Numbered from the stretch's first letter, positions 8,689 to 18,644 are shown. The stretch is DNA of 64,000 nucleotides from Chromobacterium rhizoryzae (GCF_020544465.1 NZ_CP066126.1:868001-932000); one strand, 5' to 3'. The notes: a model not told the origin generated them from the sequence alone. Numbers and translations: made by a program.

Positions 8689-10574
8689 ACTACGTTTGCC
8701 TCCGGGTTGTATCCAAGCTGCACCAATACGTTACGGCAGCGCTCCAAATCGCGCAAAACGCGCTGGCGGCCACCATCACCAATGTCGCGGCTATACTGCA
8801 GCCCCTTTAAGTTGTCATAGAGACGCTGGTAAATGCCAACGTGGGTGCGCCCGATCACCGCGTTGTTGCAGTCTGCACAGCGGGTTCGTTCCAGGGTGTT
8901 GCCGATGCAACGGTCGTCACTTGCGGTACACCATGAGTGGCCATTGCTGCGGATCGCGGTGCTCTCCGCAATTGAGGTTAACATTACGGCATGGCTCTTG
9001 AAGATGGCGAGATTCGCCGGATCACGCTGCCAGCGTTTAATCGAGCGGCCGTAGCCGCCCGCAAGTAGTTCGTCACCCAGCCAGGTTTCTACGACACCGA
9101 GCTTGATATCCTCGTGTTCTGCCCGGATGTCACTGAACAGTTCGAGATCGAGGTGCAGCCCCCAACCTTTGTCCATGGCATAGTCCAGAGTCATGTCCAT
9201 AGACCAGTGCGCGTAGTGCTCGCGCAGGTAGCGCAGGTCGCCGAATTGGCTGTGCGCAGCATAGTTGGCGAATTTGCGGCGGAATTGGTGACTGGCTAAG
9301 TTCCAGTTCACGCCATTGCTATGGGCGAACGCCTTGAGCACTCTGTTCCATGTGCCACCTGACAGGGTGCGAACTTGGTTGCCCTTCGTAGCAGTCATCC
9401 CAATAAAAAGTGCATGCTGATGTTTCTGCGCTTTCGCAATTTCTGGATCACGTGGGTCAATCCTTCGCCGCTCGACGATCTCGGCAGCTATCAAGGCTTG
9501 GTAAGGCTCGGCCCAGCGCTCAATGAGCCGCAATGCACGCACTGCAGCCTCTGGAATCATCCAGTCGTGGATACCGGTGTCGGTCTTATCCGACTTGGAG
9601 CGCATCCAGTGATAAATCGTACCCTCGTCGTCCTCTGTACGGTGGTGGGCGCCCAATTGTAAGTTGGCCAGTTCGTGGTTGCGGCACCCGGATGTGCTGG
9701 CCAACACGATGTAACAGGCTGCTCGTAGATCAAGGATTGCCTGATTGAAAGCGCCTAAACCGCCCTTCCAGCCCAAAGTTGAGAGGCAGTGGTTTTTAGC
9801 CTCGATGACGGTTCTACGATCCTGCATTCTGCGCGCAATGGCGACAGCCGCGAGCGCATCACGGAGATCAAGCAGGGCCTTACCGCACTGAATCTGCTCC
9901 TCGGCGCTCTTGAACAAGGTGCAGAACGCCTCATCCGGCATCAGGGGTGTTTTGCCGCCCTGCTTGCGGGTGCTCCAGTAGCCTGCCATGGCACTCGCGG
10001 AGGTGTCAGGCCAGGGGTGCAGAGGGATTGGGTCATGGGTGTATTGGCTCAGTTCATAGAGTGCCTCGATCGTTCCGAAACGACGACTAAGAGCCTCTCT
10101 TGACAACGGTTGGCCTCGGCTGCGACGAGTCTGCAGTTGGGACCTGCACTCGGCAGCATAGTTTGTACAGACCAAGGGCGTTACCGCGCCGAAATGGCTC
10201 AGTTTGAGCGTATACAGATACCGTAGAAAGGGCAGCGTATTTTCAAAGAAATTGCGCACAGTGCCTGACTTGGGCCGCTTCTGCCCCTCAAGGCCACGTC
10301 GTAGGTAGCGATACAGAACCGCCTTCATCAATGCTCGAAATGGATCAGGCACCCGACTAAAGTCGATCCGGCGTAAGTTGTCCGATACATTGTTAGAAAA
10401 GCCGTCGAGCCGCCAGATGTCGTCACCATATTGACTGAGGATGACCCAATGTTCATCGACTTGAATAGCCGTCACAATGAGTGCATCTCGGTCGTGATCA
10501 GCCAGCCCGCGTACGTCTACCTGCTGTAGTTCGGTGATCGCTGGGGAACGTAAGGCCGCGGTGCTGCTGCTCAT
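8685..10574 (-). CDS. Large tyrosine recombinase with C-terminal zinc motif, 629 aa
   Basis: The catalytic domain has the tyrosine-recombinase set: Arg in STSGCRNHELANL, HxxR in ASHQFRRKF, a further His in HYAHWSM and the nucleophile Tyr in TLDYAMD. After it comes a cysteine cluster (Cys549, 556, 566, 569) that looks like a zinc ribbon, as in large Tn554 TnpB-type recombinases. A long N-terminal region (to about residue 250) resembles an arm/core-binding domain. It overlaps both neighbours by four bases (ATGA). It should cut and join element ends together with the other two recombinases. Confidence 0.85.
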   Translation of the reverse strand: MSSSTAALRSPAITELQQVDVRGLADHDRDALIVTAIQVDEHWVILSQYGDDIWRLDGFSNNVSDNLRRIDFSRVPDPFRALMKAVLYRYLRRGLEGQKRPKSGTVRNFFENTLPFLRYLYTLKLSHFGAVTPLVCTNYAAECRSQLQTRRSRGQPLSREALSRRFGTIEALYELSQYTHDPIPLHPWPDTSASAMAGYWSTRKQGGKTPLMPDEAFCTLFKSAEEQIQCGKALLDLRDALAAVAIARRMQDRRTVIEAKNHCLSTLGWKGGLGAFNQAILDLRAACYIVLASTSGCRNHELANLQLGAHHRTEDDEGTIYHWMRSKSDKTDTGIHDWMIPEAAVRALRLIERWAEPYQALIAAEIVERRRIDPRDPEIAKAQKHQHALFIGMTATKGNQVRTLSGGTWNRVLKAFAHSNGVNWNLASHQFRRKFANYAAHSQFGDLRYLREHYAHWSMDMTLDYAMDKGWGLHLDLELFSDIRAEHEDIKLGVVETWLGDELLAGGYGRSIKRWQRDPANLAIFKSHAVMLTSIAESTAIRSNGHSWCTASDDRCIGNTLERTRCADCNNAVIGRTHVGIYQRLYDNLKGLQYSRDIGDGGRQRVLRDLERCRNVLVQLGYNPEANVV

Positions 10575-12247
10575 GCAAAGACTCCTAGATTGTCCACCAC
10601 ATCACACGACCAGAACGGATGCGGTGCGCGACGCGCTCGCTCGCGTTCGGTTTCGACAGTCGCCGGCTTGAAGACCCCACGTCGAAGCCCCTCGGCCACA
10701 ATGTAGTTGTCAATCAATCGAGGGATATGTGCGTACTCCCTCTCCCAACGACGTTTGTTCATTCGTGCGCGCTCCGCAAGTACGCGGAAGTAGAAACTGA
10801 ACAGGCGGTGCAGATCATCTCCTGTCACTACGTAATGCTTGCAGCGCAGACAGTTGAGGAACGAGAAGCACGTTGCCCCCTCTTGTTTCGGGGCGTATTG
10901 TCCATAGACTGGATCGCTACAGCGCCCCATGGCGGTAGTGTGGTAGGTTGCGCCGATGCGGCCGGTCATCAGCTCTTCGACTAGGAGCTCACCCATGAAC
11001 TGCCAGTTACGCTTTGCATCGTTACTAGGGGCCAAATAATTTCTTCCAGTAACCTGAGGCGTATTGCCAAGCGCGATGGCTGTGGTTGCTATGTCGCCTT
11101 CTAGCAACTCAAAAATGCGGTTGGCGAAGGTCTTGCGCAGGCGAGAAATGTTGATACGTAGCGGCTGGCCGTCGGTATCGGTCAGGCCGTGCTCAGCCAC
11201 GAGTTTCTTGATTGCCTGTGCTACCGTCCCGCCATTCAGTGCAATAACCCTGCCAAGACCAGAACCTCGATGCACACGATACAGCCATACACGTTCCTTG
11301 AAATCGCCTGGGGCCTCCGCGCGCAGCGATTCGCCAAGCGTAAGTACACGCCGGATCAAGCGCTCGACATTGGTTTTGACTGTGGGAGTGGACTCCTGCC
11401 AGCGCTCAGCGCCACTCTCGCCACGTAGCGCAATCTTGGAGGAGGTGTATCCGCGGCGTTTTCTTAGGATCATGAAGACACTGCCATCCTTGGGGTGAGG
11501 GTGCAAACAATCAGCCCCCATCTCTAGGAGCGGCGTAGCGTTGCGTCCAGTATGTAGCGCAACAGTCAGCAGCGCGTAAGCCAATAATTCGCCGGTGACC
11601 TGTACGTCGTCATGGAAGATAGGCATGACTGCTTGCCTAAGTGCCATGGCGAGCGCCTGCCGTTGACGTGTAGGCAAAGGCGTCTCGCCCTGATGGGGGC
11701 CGATGTTCGGAAAGGGATTTCGTGGGAAAGTTGCATCGTCACCAGCTGTAACGAGTGGGAACAGCCCGCGCCGGCCTAATGCATTCAGGATGGACTTCGC
11801 ATTAGAGTAATGGCCCCTCTGGCTATGCGGAGAGATGCCAAGGTCAGAGAGGTAGCCAAGAAAGTCATCAATTAAAGCTCGGTCGATATCAGCCAGGGTC
11901 AGTCCGCGGTTCAGCGAGGTAGCTCGCAACACCAGATAGTCGAGGAAGTGGCGTAAACCGCCTTTGCAGTGACTTGCTACGGTAGTTGCCTCAATCACGT
12001 CGTCCTGTCGTACCAAGAAACGCTCGATCTGCCGCTGGCACGCATAGGTGATCGGATCGATCCCTCTGGCGTACCAGCGTGCGAAATCGAATTTTTGCAT
12101 CCGTGTGATATTTCGCCCGAACGAAACTGTGGTTTTGGCTGGCGGAATCTCTTCAGAGAGCACGACGATACGACCTGCTCCTTCACGAGAGTGTTCGACC
12201 TGAGGGACACTAAGATCTGTCTTGCTAAATACCTTGCGCTTGCCCAT
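10571..12247 (-). CDS. Tyrosine recombinase-like protein with altered active site, 558 aa
   Basis: The middle gene of the operon. The fold of a phage-type integrase is seen: Arg in LHTGRNATPLL, a box II region ISRLRKTFANR and a Tyr in TGRNYLAP. But the box II His is Ser (SRLR in place of HxxR) and the later His is Asn (ALGNTP). The Tyr remains. Near the C terminus Cys443, 460, 466 and 469 look like a zinc site, parallel to the 629-aa partner. It may be a structural or regulatory partner, or act with modified chemistry. Start ATG 12247 overlaps the upstream stop by one base (TGATG). Confidence 0.82.
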   Translation of the reverse strand: MGKRKVFSKTDLSVPQVEHSREGAGRIVVLSEEIPPAKTTVSFGRNITRMQKFDFARWYARGIDPITYACQRQIERFLVRQDDVIEATTVASHCKGGLRHFLDYLVLRATSLNRGLTLADIDRALIDDFLGYLSDLGISPHSQRGHYSNAKSILNALGRRGLFPLVTAGDDATFPRNPFPNIGPHQGETPLPTRQRQALAMALRQAVMPIFHDDVQVTGELLAYALLTVALHTGRNATPLLEMGADCLHPHPKDGSVFMILRKRRGYTSSKIALRGESGAERWQESTPTVKTNVERLIRRVLTLGESLRAEAPGDFKERVWLYRVHRGSGLGRVIALNGGTVAQAIKKLVAEHGLTDTDGQPLRINISRLRKTFANRIFELLEGDIATTAIALGNTPQVTGRNYLAPSNDAKRNWQFMGELLVEELMTGRIGATYHTTAMGRCSDPVYGQYAPKQEGATCFSFLNCLRCKHYVVTGDDLHRLFSFYFRVLAERARMNKRRWEREYAHIPRLIDNYIVAEGLRRGVFKPATVETERERARRAPHPFWSCDVVDNLGVFA

Positions 12248-13422
12248 CAGACCGTATCCAAGTCGCCGTGCAATTCATCGTCGTAGGCCAAGACAGCCTC
12301 GTCGGCGATTTCATTGATCAGGTGTAGGTACACCATCGTCGTCTGAATCGAGCTATGGCCAAGTTGCCGCTGTACGAACACCAGTGGTTCCACGCTGCTG
12401 CGGTTTCGCTGAAGCGCAAGCAGGGTATGCGTCGCGTAGGTGTGTCGCAACATGTGCGGATGGACGCGGACGCCGGCTCGCTTGCCGATTTCCCGGACGA
12501 TGCGTTCGATTCGTTTGCCTCCATCTGCATAAGGCTCTCCGAACTGGTTTAGGAACAGCGGCTTGTGCCTCGTCTGGCTTAGGGTGGCTCGCTCACCGCG
12601 CACCTGCACTACGTAACGGTGCAGATCCGAGAGGAAACGGCGACTGACATAGATGTCGCGGGGCTTGCTACCCTTCGTACGCATACCGTGCCCATCATAA
12701 GGATTGAGGTGAATTTGGATATTGCGCTCTTTCCTGCCCGCCGCGTCAGGATCGAAGACGTACGCAAGCGGGAAGGTGGCGATTTCCTCCCGGCGCAGGC
12801 CAGTCTGAAGCCCGAGCCGAATCATCATGCGGTGATGAGGGTTTTCTGCCGTGGCCAATAACGCCTTGATCTCATGCATGCTCAGAAACTTCGGAAGTTC
12901 GCGATGCTTACGCGGCATGATGTTATTCACCATGACTTTGCCACCGCTAGCATTGACGTGGGCAAGGAAGCCTAGCGTACGCTTGACCACCTTTTCTTCA
13001 TAACCAAACGGCAATCTGCCAACCCATCCTTGCTGCTGGGCAAACTCGTAGAATTTGCATACATAGTGCAACCTTTGTCGGGTAGTTGAGGGGGCCAGGT
13101 TGAATTCATCCAAGCAATAGTCTCGGTAAGCCGCGACGATGCTCTTAGCCTCGCCACGGTCCACGTCGTGCCAGTCGAGGTCATGAGCTTGAAGAAAGCT
13201 GAAAAAGTCGTACAACGCTCGCCCCGTGTTTGGCCAAGACTTCCGTGACCCAATAGCACCGCGTAACAGGTAGTGACGAAAGAACTCATTGGCAGGGACA
13301 CAGCTTTCCATCGAATCCCAAAGCAAAACGGGAAAGCCTGGATATGGACGGCCAGCAATGACTAAATCTTTGGTTGCCCACACTAGCTCCATTAGCCTGA
13401 CACCCGGGCCTTGACGATGCAC
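12247..13422 (-). CDS. Tyrosine recombinase, 391 aa (TnpA-like)
   Basis: First gene of the operon, starting 130 bases from the right end of the element. Residues 50-150 form a SAM-like core-binding domain; the catalytic domain has Arg in LQTGLRREE, HxxRH in HPHMLRHTYATH, GHSSIQTT and the nucleophile Tyr in MVYLHL, so the full catalytic set is present. It is the likely main integrase that recognises the umuC site. The operon reads inward from the right end, as in Tn554-type elements. Confidence 0.9.
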   Translation of the reverse strand: MHRQGPGVRLMELVWATKDLVIAGRPYPGFPVLLWDSMESCVPANEFFRHYLLRGAIGSRKSWPNTGRALYDFFSFLQAHDLDWHDVDRGEAKSIVAAYRDYCLDEFNLAPSTTRQRLHYVCKFYEFAQQQGWVGRLPFGYEEKVVKRTLGFLAHVNASGGKVMVNNIMPRKHRELPKFLSMHEIKALLATAENPHHRMMIRLGLQTGLRREEIATFPLAYVFDPDAAGRKERNIQIHLNPYDGHGMRTKGSKPRDIYVSRRFLSDLHRYVVQVRGERATLSQTRHKPLFLNQFGEPYADGGKRIERIVREIGKRAGVRVHPHMLRHTYATHTLLALQRNRSSVEPLVFVQRQLGHSSIQTTMVYLHLINEIADEAVLAYDDELHGDLDTV

Positions 13423-13522
13423 ATATCCTTGCTCCCCATAGGTTTTCGTGGAGGTTAAAACTACGAAGCTAGAACCTACTCGTCTACTGATACGCCTGCC
13501 ACGTAACTTATTGTTTTTAAAA

Positions 13523-13536
13523 TACTAGATTAGTAA
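13523..13536 (-). repeat. Right subterminal inverted motif of the element
   Basis: Read on the minus strand this is ttactaatctagta, sharing TTACTAA and a similar tail with the left motif at 4972-4985. It lies 17 bases inside the right core. Confidence 0.55.
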
Positions 13537-13553
13537 CCTTTTGCAAGCCCCTG

Positions 13554-13561
13554 AACAATTC
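13554..13561 (+). repeat. Right junction core of the umuC-inserted element (attR-like)
   Basis: aacaattc matches aataattc at 4957-4964 in seven of eight bases. The umuC frame resumes here as NNSFYASCERVF. The one mismatch fits a heteroduplex overlap resolved differently at the two ends. Confidence 0.7.
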
Positions 13562-14801
13562 CTTCTACGCTTCCTGCGAGCGGGTGTTCAACCCGCGCCT
13601 GGCCGGCGCGCCCATTGTCGTGTTGTCCAACAACGACGGCTGCATCGTGTCGCGCTCGGCCGAGGCCAAGGCGCTGGGCGTGCCGATGGGCGCGCCTTAC
13701 TTCCTGCACAAGGCGCGGCTGGAGCAGCTGGGCGTGGCGGTGTTCTCGTCCAATTACACGCTGTACGGCGATTTGTCCGGCCGCGCGATGCGGCTATTGG
13801 CCGGCTTCGCGCGCGCGCAGGAAGTGTATTCGATAGACGAATGCTTTCTGGACATCGGCGGCGAACCGGAACCGGAGCGGCTGGCGCAGCGGATGCGCGA
13901 CGCCATGTCGCGCGGCCTGGGCCTGCCGGTATGCGTCGGCATCGGCCCCAGCAAGACCTTGGCCAAGCTGGCCAACCACCTGGCCAAGCTGGACCCGTCC
14001 CGCGACGGGGTGATGAATCTGCAAGCGCTGGACGCGGCGGAGCGGCGAACGCTGCTGGCCGAGGTGGCGGTGGAGGAGATCTGGGGCGTGGGCCGCAAGC
14101 TGTCGGCCAAGCTGCGTCTGGAGCGCATCGGCCACGCCGCGGCGCTGGCGGCGGCGGACCGGGATTGGCTGATCCGCCGTTTCGGCGTCACCGTGGCGCG
14201 CATCGCCGACGAACTGGACGGCCTGTCCTGCCTGAGTCTGGAGGAGGCGCTGCCGCCGCGGCAATCCTTGATGTCCACGCGCTCCTTCGGCCACAAGGTG
14301 ACGCGTTTGGAAGAGGCGCGCGAGGCGGTGGCGATGCACGCGGCGCAGGTGGCGGAGCGCTTGCGGCGCCAGGGCTCGCTGGCTTCCTTTCTGCAGGTGA
14401 GCTTGCAGCGCGGTGTGTATCAGCAAGGCACGGTGCAGCGCGACAGCGAGGTGGTGCCCTTGTTGCCGGCCAGCGCGGACAGCCGGGTGCTGGCGGCCGC
14501 GGCCGGGCGGGCGGTGGAGCGTTTGTGGCGGCCCGGCGCCGGCTATCAGAAATGCGGGGTGATGGCCTGGCAGCTGGTGGACGCGGAACGGGCGCAGCCG
14601 GATTTGTTCGCGGAGGGACCGGATCCGGAAAAGGCGCGGCGCCTGATGGCGGCGCTGGACGCGATCAACCATCGCATGGGCCGCGGCACGGTCAAGCTGT
14701 TGGCGGAAGGGCTGGAGCAGCCGTGGAAGATGAAGCAGGACATGTTGTCGCCGGCCTACACCACGCGCTGGGAGGACATCCCGGTGGCGAAGGCGAAGTA
14801 G
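13554..14801 (+). pseudogene. umuC: umuC, main 3' portion (DNA polymerase V catalytic subunit), disrupted
   Basis: From 13554 the frame reads NNSFYASCERVFNPRLAG, then the Y-family polymerase body: VVLSNNDGCIVSRSAEAKALG, the second catalytic pair in SIDECFLDI, helix-hairpin-helix region with GIGPSKTLAKLANHLAK, and the little-finger domain (SFGHKVT). Joined to the 12 codons at 4927 it gives a protein of about 427 aa, near the usual 422. The fragment lacks the first catalytic Asp, so translation from GTG 13584 or any internal start should give an inactive translesion polymerase. The element supplies a frame open from 13521 but no good start. Confidence 0.9.
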
Positions 14802-14852
14802 GCGCGGCCGGATGCGGCGGAAAGCGGATGGGGCCACGGCTCTTGGAGTAAA

Positions 14853-16352
14853 ATGCCGCTCTTGATTTGCAACCTGCGGGGCCAGGGCGGCGGCTATAGT
14901 GCAATCAAGCCGCCGCGCGCCGCACTTGAAAGCCAGACATTGAACCCTCTGTTTGCCCAGCCTTGCGCCATCGTCGACTTGGAAACCACCGGCGGCCACA
15001 TCAGCCGCGACCGCATTACCGAGGTGGGCGTCATCCTGATCGACGGCGACCGGGTGGAGCGCTTCAGCTCTCTGATCAACCCCGGCCAGCCCATCCCTCC
15101 CTTCATCGAGAACATGACCGGCATCTCCGACGCCATGGTGGCGGCGGCGCCGAGCTTCGCCGATCTGGCCGAGCGCTTGCTGACCATGCTGTCCGGCCGC
15201 CTGTTCCTGGCGCACAACGCGCGCTTCGATTACGGCTTCCTGAAAAACGAATTCCGCCGCGCCGGACTGCGCTTTCAGAGCCAGTCGCTGTGCACGGTCA
15301 AGCTGTCGCGCCGGCTCTACCCGCAGTTTTTCAAGCACAGCCTGGACAGCCTGATAGAGCGTTACGACATTCGCCTGCCGGAGCGGCACCGGGCCTTGGC
15401 GGACGCGGAAGCGGTGCATCGCTTCCTAGGCATCGCCAGCCAGGAACTGGGCGAAGCGGCCGTGGGCGCGGCGATGGCGGCGGTATTGGCCGCGCCGCCG
15501 GAACTGGCCGGCCTGCCGGCGGCGCTGCAAGAGCAACTGGAGCTGCTGCCGGACGTGCCGGGGGTGTACGCGCTGTACGGGGAGGAGGGCAAACCCTTGT
15601 ACGTGGGCAAGGGCGGCAATCTGCGCACGCGGGTGCTGGCGCATTTCGCCGCGGTCAAGGGCGGCGGCAAGAGCCGCGAGGTGCATATCGGCGAGCCCAT
15701 CGGCCGGGTGGAGTGGCAGGAGACCCTGGGCGAGTTCGGCGCGCATTTGCTGGAACTGCGCTTGATTCACGCCTTGAAGCCGCAGCATAACCACCGCGGC
15801 AAGCTGAGCCCGGAGTTGTGCTCCATCCAGCTGGAGACGGAGGACGGCTTCACCCGCCCCAAGGTGGTGTACGCGCGCGAGCTGGATTTCAGCCGCACCG
15901 CGGATTTGTACGGCCTGTTCCGCCATGCGCGGGAGGCGCGCAAGATCCTGGCGGAAATCGCGCTGGGCAACGCGTTGTGCCAGTCGGTATTGGGCGTGGA
16001 GGCGGTGACCAGCCGCAAGGGCGCGCCGTGCGCGGCTTTGAAGCTGGGCCGCTGCCGCGGCGCCTGCATCGGCCGCGAGCCGGCGGAGGTGCACAATATC
16101 CGGCTGCTGGGCGCCTTGGCCAAGTTGAAGGTGAAGGCCTGGCCGTTCGCCGGCGCCATCGCGGTGGTGGAAACCGACGAGGTGACCGGCGAGCGCGCCG
16201 AGCATGTGTTCGACCGCTGGTGCTATCTGGGCTCGCGCCAGGGCGACGGCGGCCCGCTGGAGGGCGCGCCGTCCTTTGACCTGGACAGCTATAAGCTGCT
16301 GGAAGGCTGGCTGCGCAAGCCGGCGGAGGGCACGGCGCTGCGCGAGCTGTGA
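14853..16352 (+). CDS. DEDDh exonuclease fused to GIY-YIG (UvrC/Cho-like) nuclease
   Basis: Residues 38-200 are a PolIII-epsilon-like 3'-5' exonuclease: IVDLETTGG (first DE), LAHNARFDYGFL, and RHRALADAEA (Hxxxx D). Residues 230-320 are a GIY-YIG domain (PGVYALYGEEGKPLYVGKGGNLRTRV) as in UvrC and Cho. The C-terminal part is conserved in this fused family. It probably acts in DNA repair, incising and trimming damaged strands. The ATG at 14853 has GGAG in front, but conservation normally starts near LFAQPCAIVDLET, so TTG at 14940 is an alternative start. It follows the umuC remnant on the same strand. Confidence 0.85.
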   Translation: MPLLICNLRGQGGGYSAIKPPRAALESQTLNPLFAQPCAIVDLETTGGHISRDRITEVGVILIDGDRVERFSSLINPGQPIPPFIENMTGISDAMVAAAPSFADLAERLLTMLSGRLFLAHNARFDYGFLKNEFRRAGLRFQSQSLCTVKLSRRLYPQFFKHSLDSLIERYDIRLPERHRALADAEAVHRFLGIASQELGEAAVGAAMAAVLAAPPELAGLPAALQEQLELLPDVPGVYALYGEEGKPLYVGKGGNLRTRVLAHFAAVKGGGKSREVHIGEPIGRVEWQETLGEFGAHLLELRLIHALKPQHNHRGKLSPELCSIQLETEDGFTRPKVVYARELDFSRTADLYGLFRHAREARKILAEIALGNALCQSVLGVEAVTSRKGAPCAALKLGRCRGACIGREPAEVHNIRLLGALAKLKVKAWPFAGAIAVVETDEVTGERAEHVFDRWCYLGSRQGDGGPLEGAPSFDLDSYKLLEGWLRKPAEGTALREL

Positions 16353-16954
16353 ATGGATGTGCTGTTGCATTCATGCCCGTCCCGGGCTTGGATAATCATG
16401 CGGGCACAGCTCAAACCGTGCCGGGCCGCCGCCGGAACCTTAAGGCGATGCGCGGAGGCGGGCGTTTCCCTTTTTCATTACACCGCCTCTGTCCGTCCTT
16501 TGCATGTCATGGTTATAAAAGGCTTGATGCCGCCGCCGGGCAAGCGTGGTCAAAGGCGGGGCGGACATGAGATGCCTTGTTTTGTCCGTTCATTAAACTC
16601 CTGCTCAGCCTGTGCATAGGCAGCCGGCTTGTTGGCGTAAGCGGTATGAACGCCTGGGTCTCGGGAGAGATTCATGGTGCCCGCCCTTGCGAAAATCCTG
16701 GGCCCGCATTCCCCTTCAGAAAGTCAAAAGCATCTTGGCCGCCTTATTTGAAATGTATCGATGTGAATAAGTGCTGTATGGCATAACTTGCCCAGGAATT
16801 CGCTGAACGCCATCGCCATGGATGGATGCTTGCGAAGCGAACTTTCTTGGAAGCTACAAAAATCAATAGCTATTGACGATATTTTTAAAGGCTTGATTTT
16901 AAATAGCGCGTGAAGTAAATCCGTTTGTGAGCTTAGCCATGAACGGAGGTGGAA
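16353..16954. other. Intergenic region, no gene seen
   Basis: About 600 bases between the exonuclease and transporter genes. Short frames here lack ribosome-binding sites and family features. The last 100 bases are AT-rich and carry the likely transporter promoter. No RNA gene or repeat was recognised. Confidence 0.6.
16873..16903 (+). promoter_or_regulatory. Possible sigma-70 promoter of the EamA transporter gene
   Basis: TTGACG at 16873-16878 is followed, 17 bases later, by an AT-rich ATTTTAAA box near 16896-16903. The transporter start lies about 50 bases downstream. The -10 match is poor. Confidence 0.35.
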
Positions 16955-17839
16955 TTGTCAAACCGCACTCTCGGATATCTGATGTTGACGTTGGCGATGA
17001 TGACCGTTGGTTCTACCGTGATCGCCTCAAAATTCATCGCTGGGAGCATGCCTCCTTTTTTTGCGACGGCGCTGCGGTTTGCTCTCGCACTGCCTGTGTT
17101 GATTCCCTTGCTTCTCCTGCAGAGGGAGAGGTGGCCAAAACTGACGCGCAGCGACGGGTTTTTGCTTCTGCTCCAGGCGGGGGCGGGGAGCGTCGGTTAC
17201 ACGACCTTGTTGATTTCCGGCCTGTCCTATCTTCCTGCCGCCGATGCGGGCGTAATCATTGGAACGCTCCCCGCGGTCTCCGCGCTTTTTTCTGTCATGG
17301 TTTTGGGGGAGCGGCCAAGCGCGCGGCTGCTCATTGCGGTAGGGCTCGCCACCATTGGCGTGATGGCAGTGGCGTGGAAAGGCTCCGGGCCGCTGTCTCT
17401 CATCGGCATGGCCTGCATTTTGGGGGCCGTCGTCTGCGAAAGCGCTTTCATTCTGCTCAACAAGCGCATGCGAGCGCCTTTGCGGCCATTGTTGCAGACC
17501 ACGGCGATGACGGTTCTGGGTCTGTTGGTGTCCTTGCCCGTTGCCTTCCTCGAGCTGCCGTTTGCCATGCCGGGTTCCGAGGCGATTGCGGCGGTGATCT
17601 GGTATGCGCTGGTGCCGACCGTCGGCGGTTTTCTGTTGTGGTATGGCGGGGCCGCGCGGGTAAGCGGAAGCGAAGCCGCCACATTCACCGCCGTTGCGCC
17701 CTTGACTGCGGTGCTGCTTGCCGCGCTGGTTCTGGGCGAGCAAATTGAAATGAGCCAAGCCGTCGGCGTCGCGGCGGTGATGCTCGCCATTCTGGTGCTG
17801 ACGATTCCGGCGCGTTTGAAGCCGGTGCCGCAAGTGTGA
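16955..17839 (+). CDS. EamA/DMT-family inner-membrane transporter
   Basis: About 294 aa, ten predicted membrane helices in two EamA repeats (for example LMLTLAMMTVGSTVIASKFIAG near the start and the second repeat beginning LSLIGMACILGAVVCES). The family exports metabolites such as amino acids or takes part in drug/metabolite exchange; the substrate is unknown. A strong GGAGG at 16945-16949 lies five bases before TTG 16955, which fits a TTG start (protein beginning MSNRTLGYL) better than the GTG at 16949 that overlaps the Shine-Dalgarno. A B3/B4-domain gene follows after 61 bases and may be co-transcribed. Confidence 0.85.
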   Translation: MSNRTLGYLMLTLAMMTVGSTVIASKFIAGSMPPFFATALRFALALPVLIPLLLLQRERWPKLTRSDGFLLLLQAGAGSVGYTTLLISGLSYLPAADAGVIIGTLPAVSALFSVMVLGERPSARLLIAVGLATIGVMAVAWKGSGPLSLIGMACILGAVVCESAFILLNKRMRAPLRPLLQTTAMTVLGLLVSLPVAFLELPFAMPGSEAIAAVIWYALVPTVGGFLLWYGGAARVSGSEAATFTAVAPLTAVLLAALVLGEQIEMSQAVGVAAVMLAILVLTIPARLKPVPQV

Positions 17840-17900
17840 GCGGCATTCGTTCATCCCGTGATGGCCAACCCAGGCATGAGGACAGAGGGGGCTAGGAAAG

Positions 17901-18599
17901 ATGTACTTTCATCATTCTGACGAAGTGTGGGGGCGATTCCCGGAACTGAGAGCCCTGGTTCTGGTTCTGCGACAGGCTGGAAACGCCGGACTGAATGCGG
18001 GAGCGCTTGACTCCACTTATGCAGAGGTTGCCGCTCTGCAGGCGGAGAGGGCCGAGAGCGAGGTCCCGTCGCTGCAGGTATGGCGCCAAACCTATGCTGA
18101 GATGGGCTTGAAGCCCACGCAGTATCGCTGCGCGGCAGAGGCGCTGCTGCGTCGTTTCCGGAAGGAGGGATGCCTACCTCATGTCTTGCCGCTGATCGAC
18201 GCGCTTAACGCGGAGTCCATGCATGCGGCCATTCCGATTGCGGCATTCGATTGCGCATGCCTTAGAGGAGGCGTGGTGGTCAGACCGGCGAACGGTCTGG
18301 AGGCGTATCAGGCATTTTCCGGCGAGATTGAGCGGCCGGCCGTGGGTGAAATCATTTTTGCCGATGAGGATCATCAGGCGCATTCCCGCCGCTGGGTTTT
18401 CCGGCAAGGCGCTCAGTCGGTGATTTCGCCGACCACGGACACCGTGCTGATGGTGGCCGAGGCGCTTCACCCGCAGGCATGGGAAGATTTGCAGGCCTTG
18501 CGTGATCGGATTGGCATCCGGATGGGTGAAATGGGTGTGGCGATTGCCGAGGAAGACATGTTGTCGCCCTCAAACCGGCGTTTCGAGTTTTCCCTGTGA
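17901..18599 (+). CDS. B3/B4 tRNA-binding domain protein
   Basis: 232 aa, soluble. The body resembles the B3/B4 domain of the phenylalanyl-tRNA synthetase beta subunit (LKPTQYRCAAEALLRRF, LIDALNAESMHAAIPIAAFD, GEIIFADEDHQAHSRRW). Stand-alone B3/B4 proteins are thought to edit mischarged tRNA or bind amino-acid-like ligands; the role is unproven. Next to an EamA exporter, a link to amino-acid handling is possible. ATG 17901 follows GGGGGCTAGGAAAG. Confidence 0.8.
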   Translation: MYFHHSDEVWGRFPELRALVLVLRQAGNAGLNAGALDSTYAEVAALQAERAESEVPSLQVWRQTYAEMGLKPTQYRCAAEALLRRFRKEGCLPHVLPLIDALNAESMHAAIPIAAFDCACLRGGVVVRPANGLEAYQAFSGEIERPAVGEIIFADEDHQAHSRRWVFRQGAQSVISPTTDTVLMVAEALHPQAWEDLQALRDRIGIRMGEMGVAIAEEDMLSPSNRRFEFSL

Positions 18600-18644
18600 A
18601 GAGTGGAAGAGCGGTCCATCACGTCAGGCACCCAATAAAGATAA

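Noticed and set aside
16349..16786. Three short frames after the exonuclease gene
   Set aside because: They overlap each other in different frames, lack ribosome-binding sites and show no family features.
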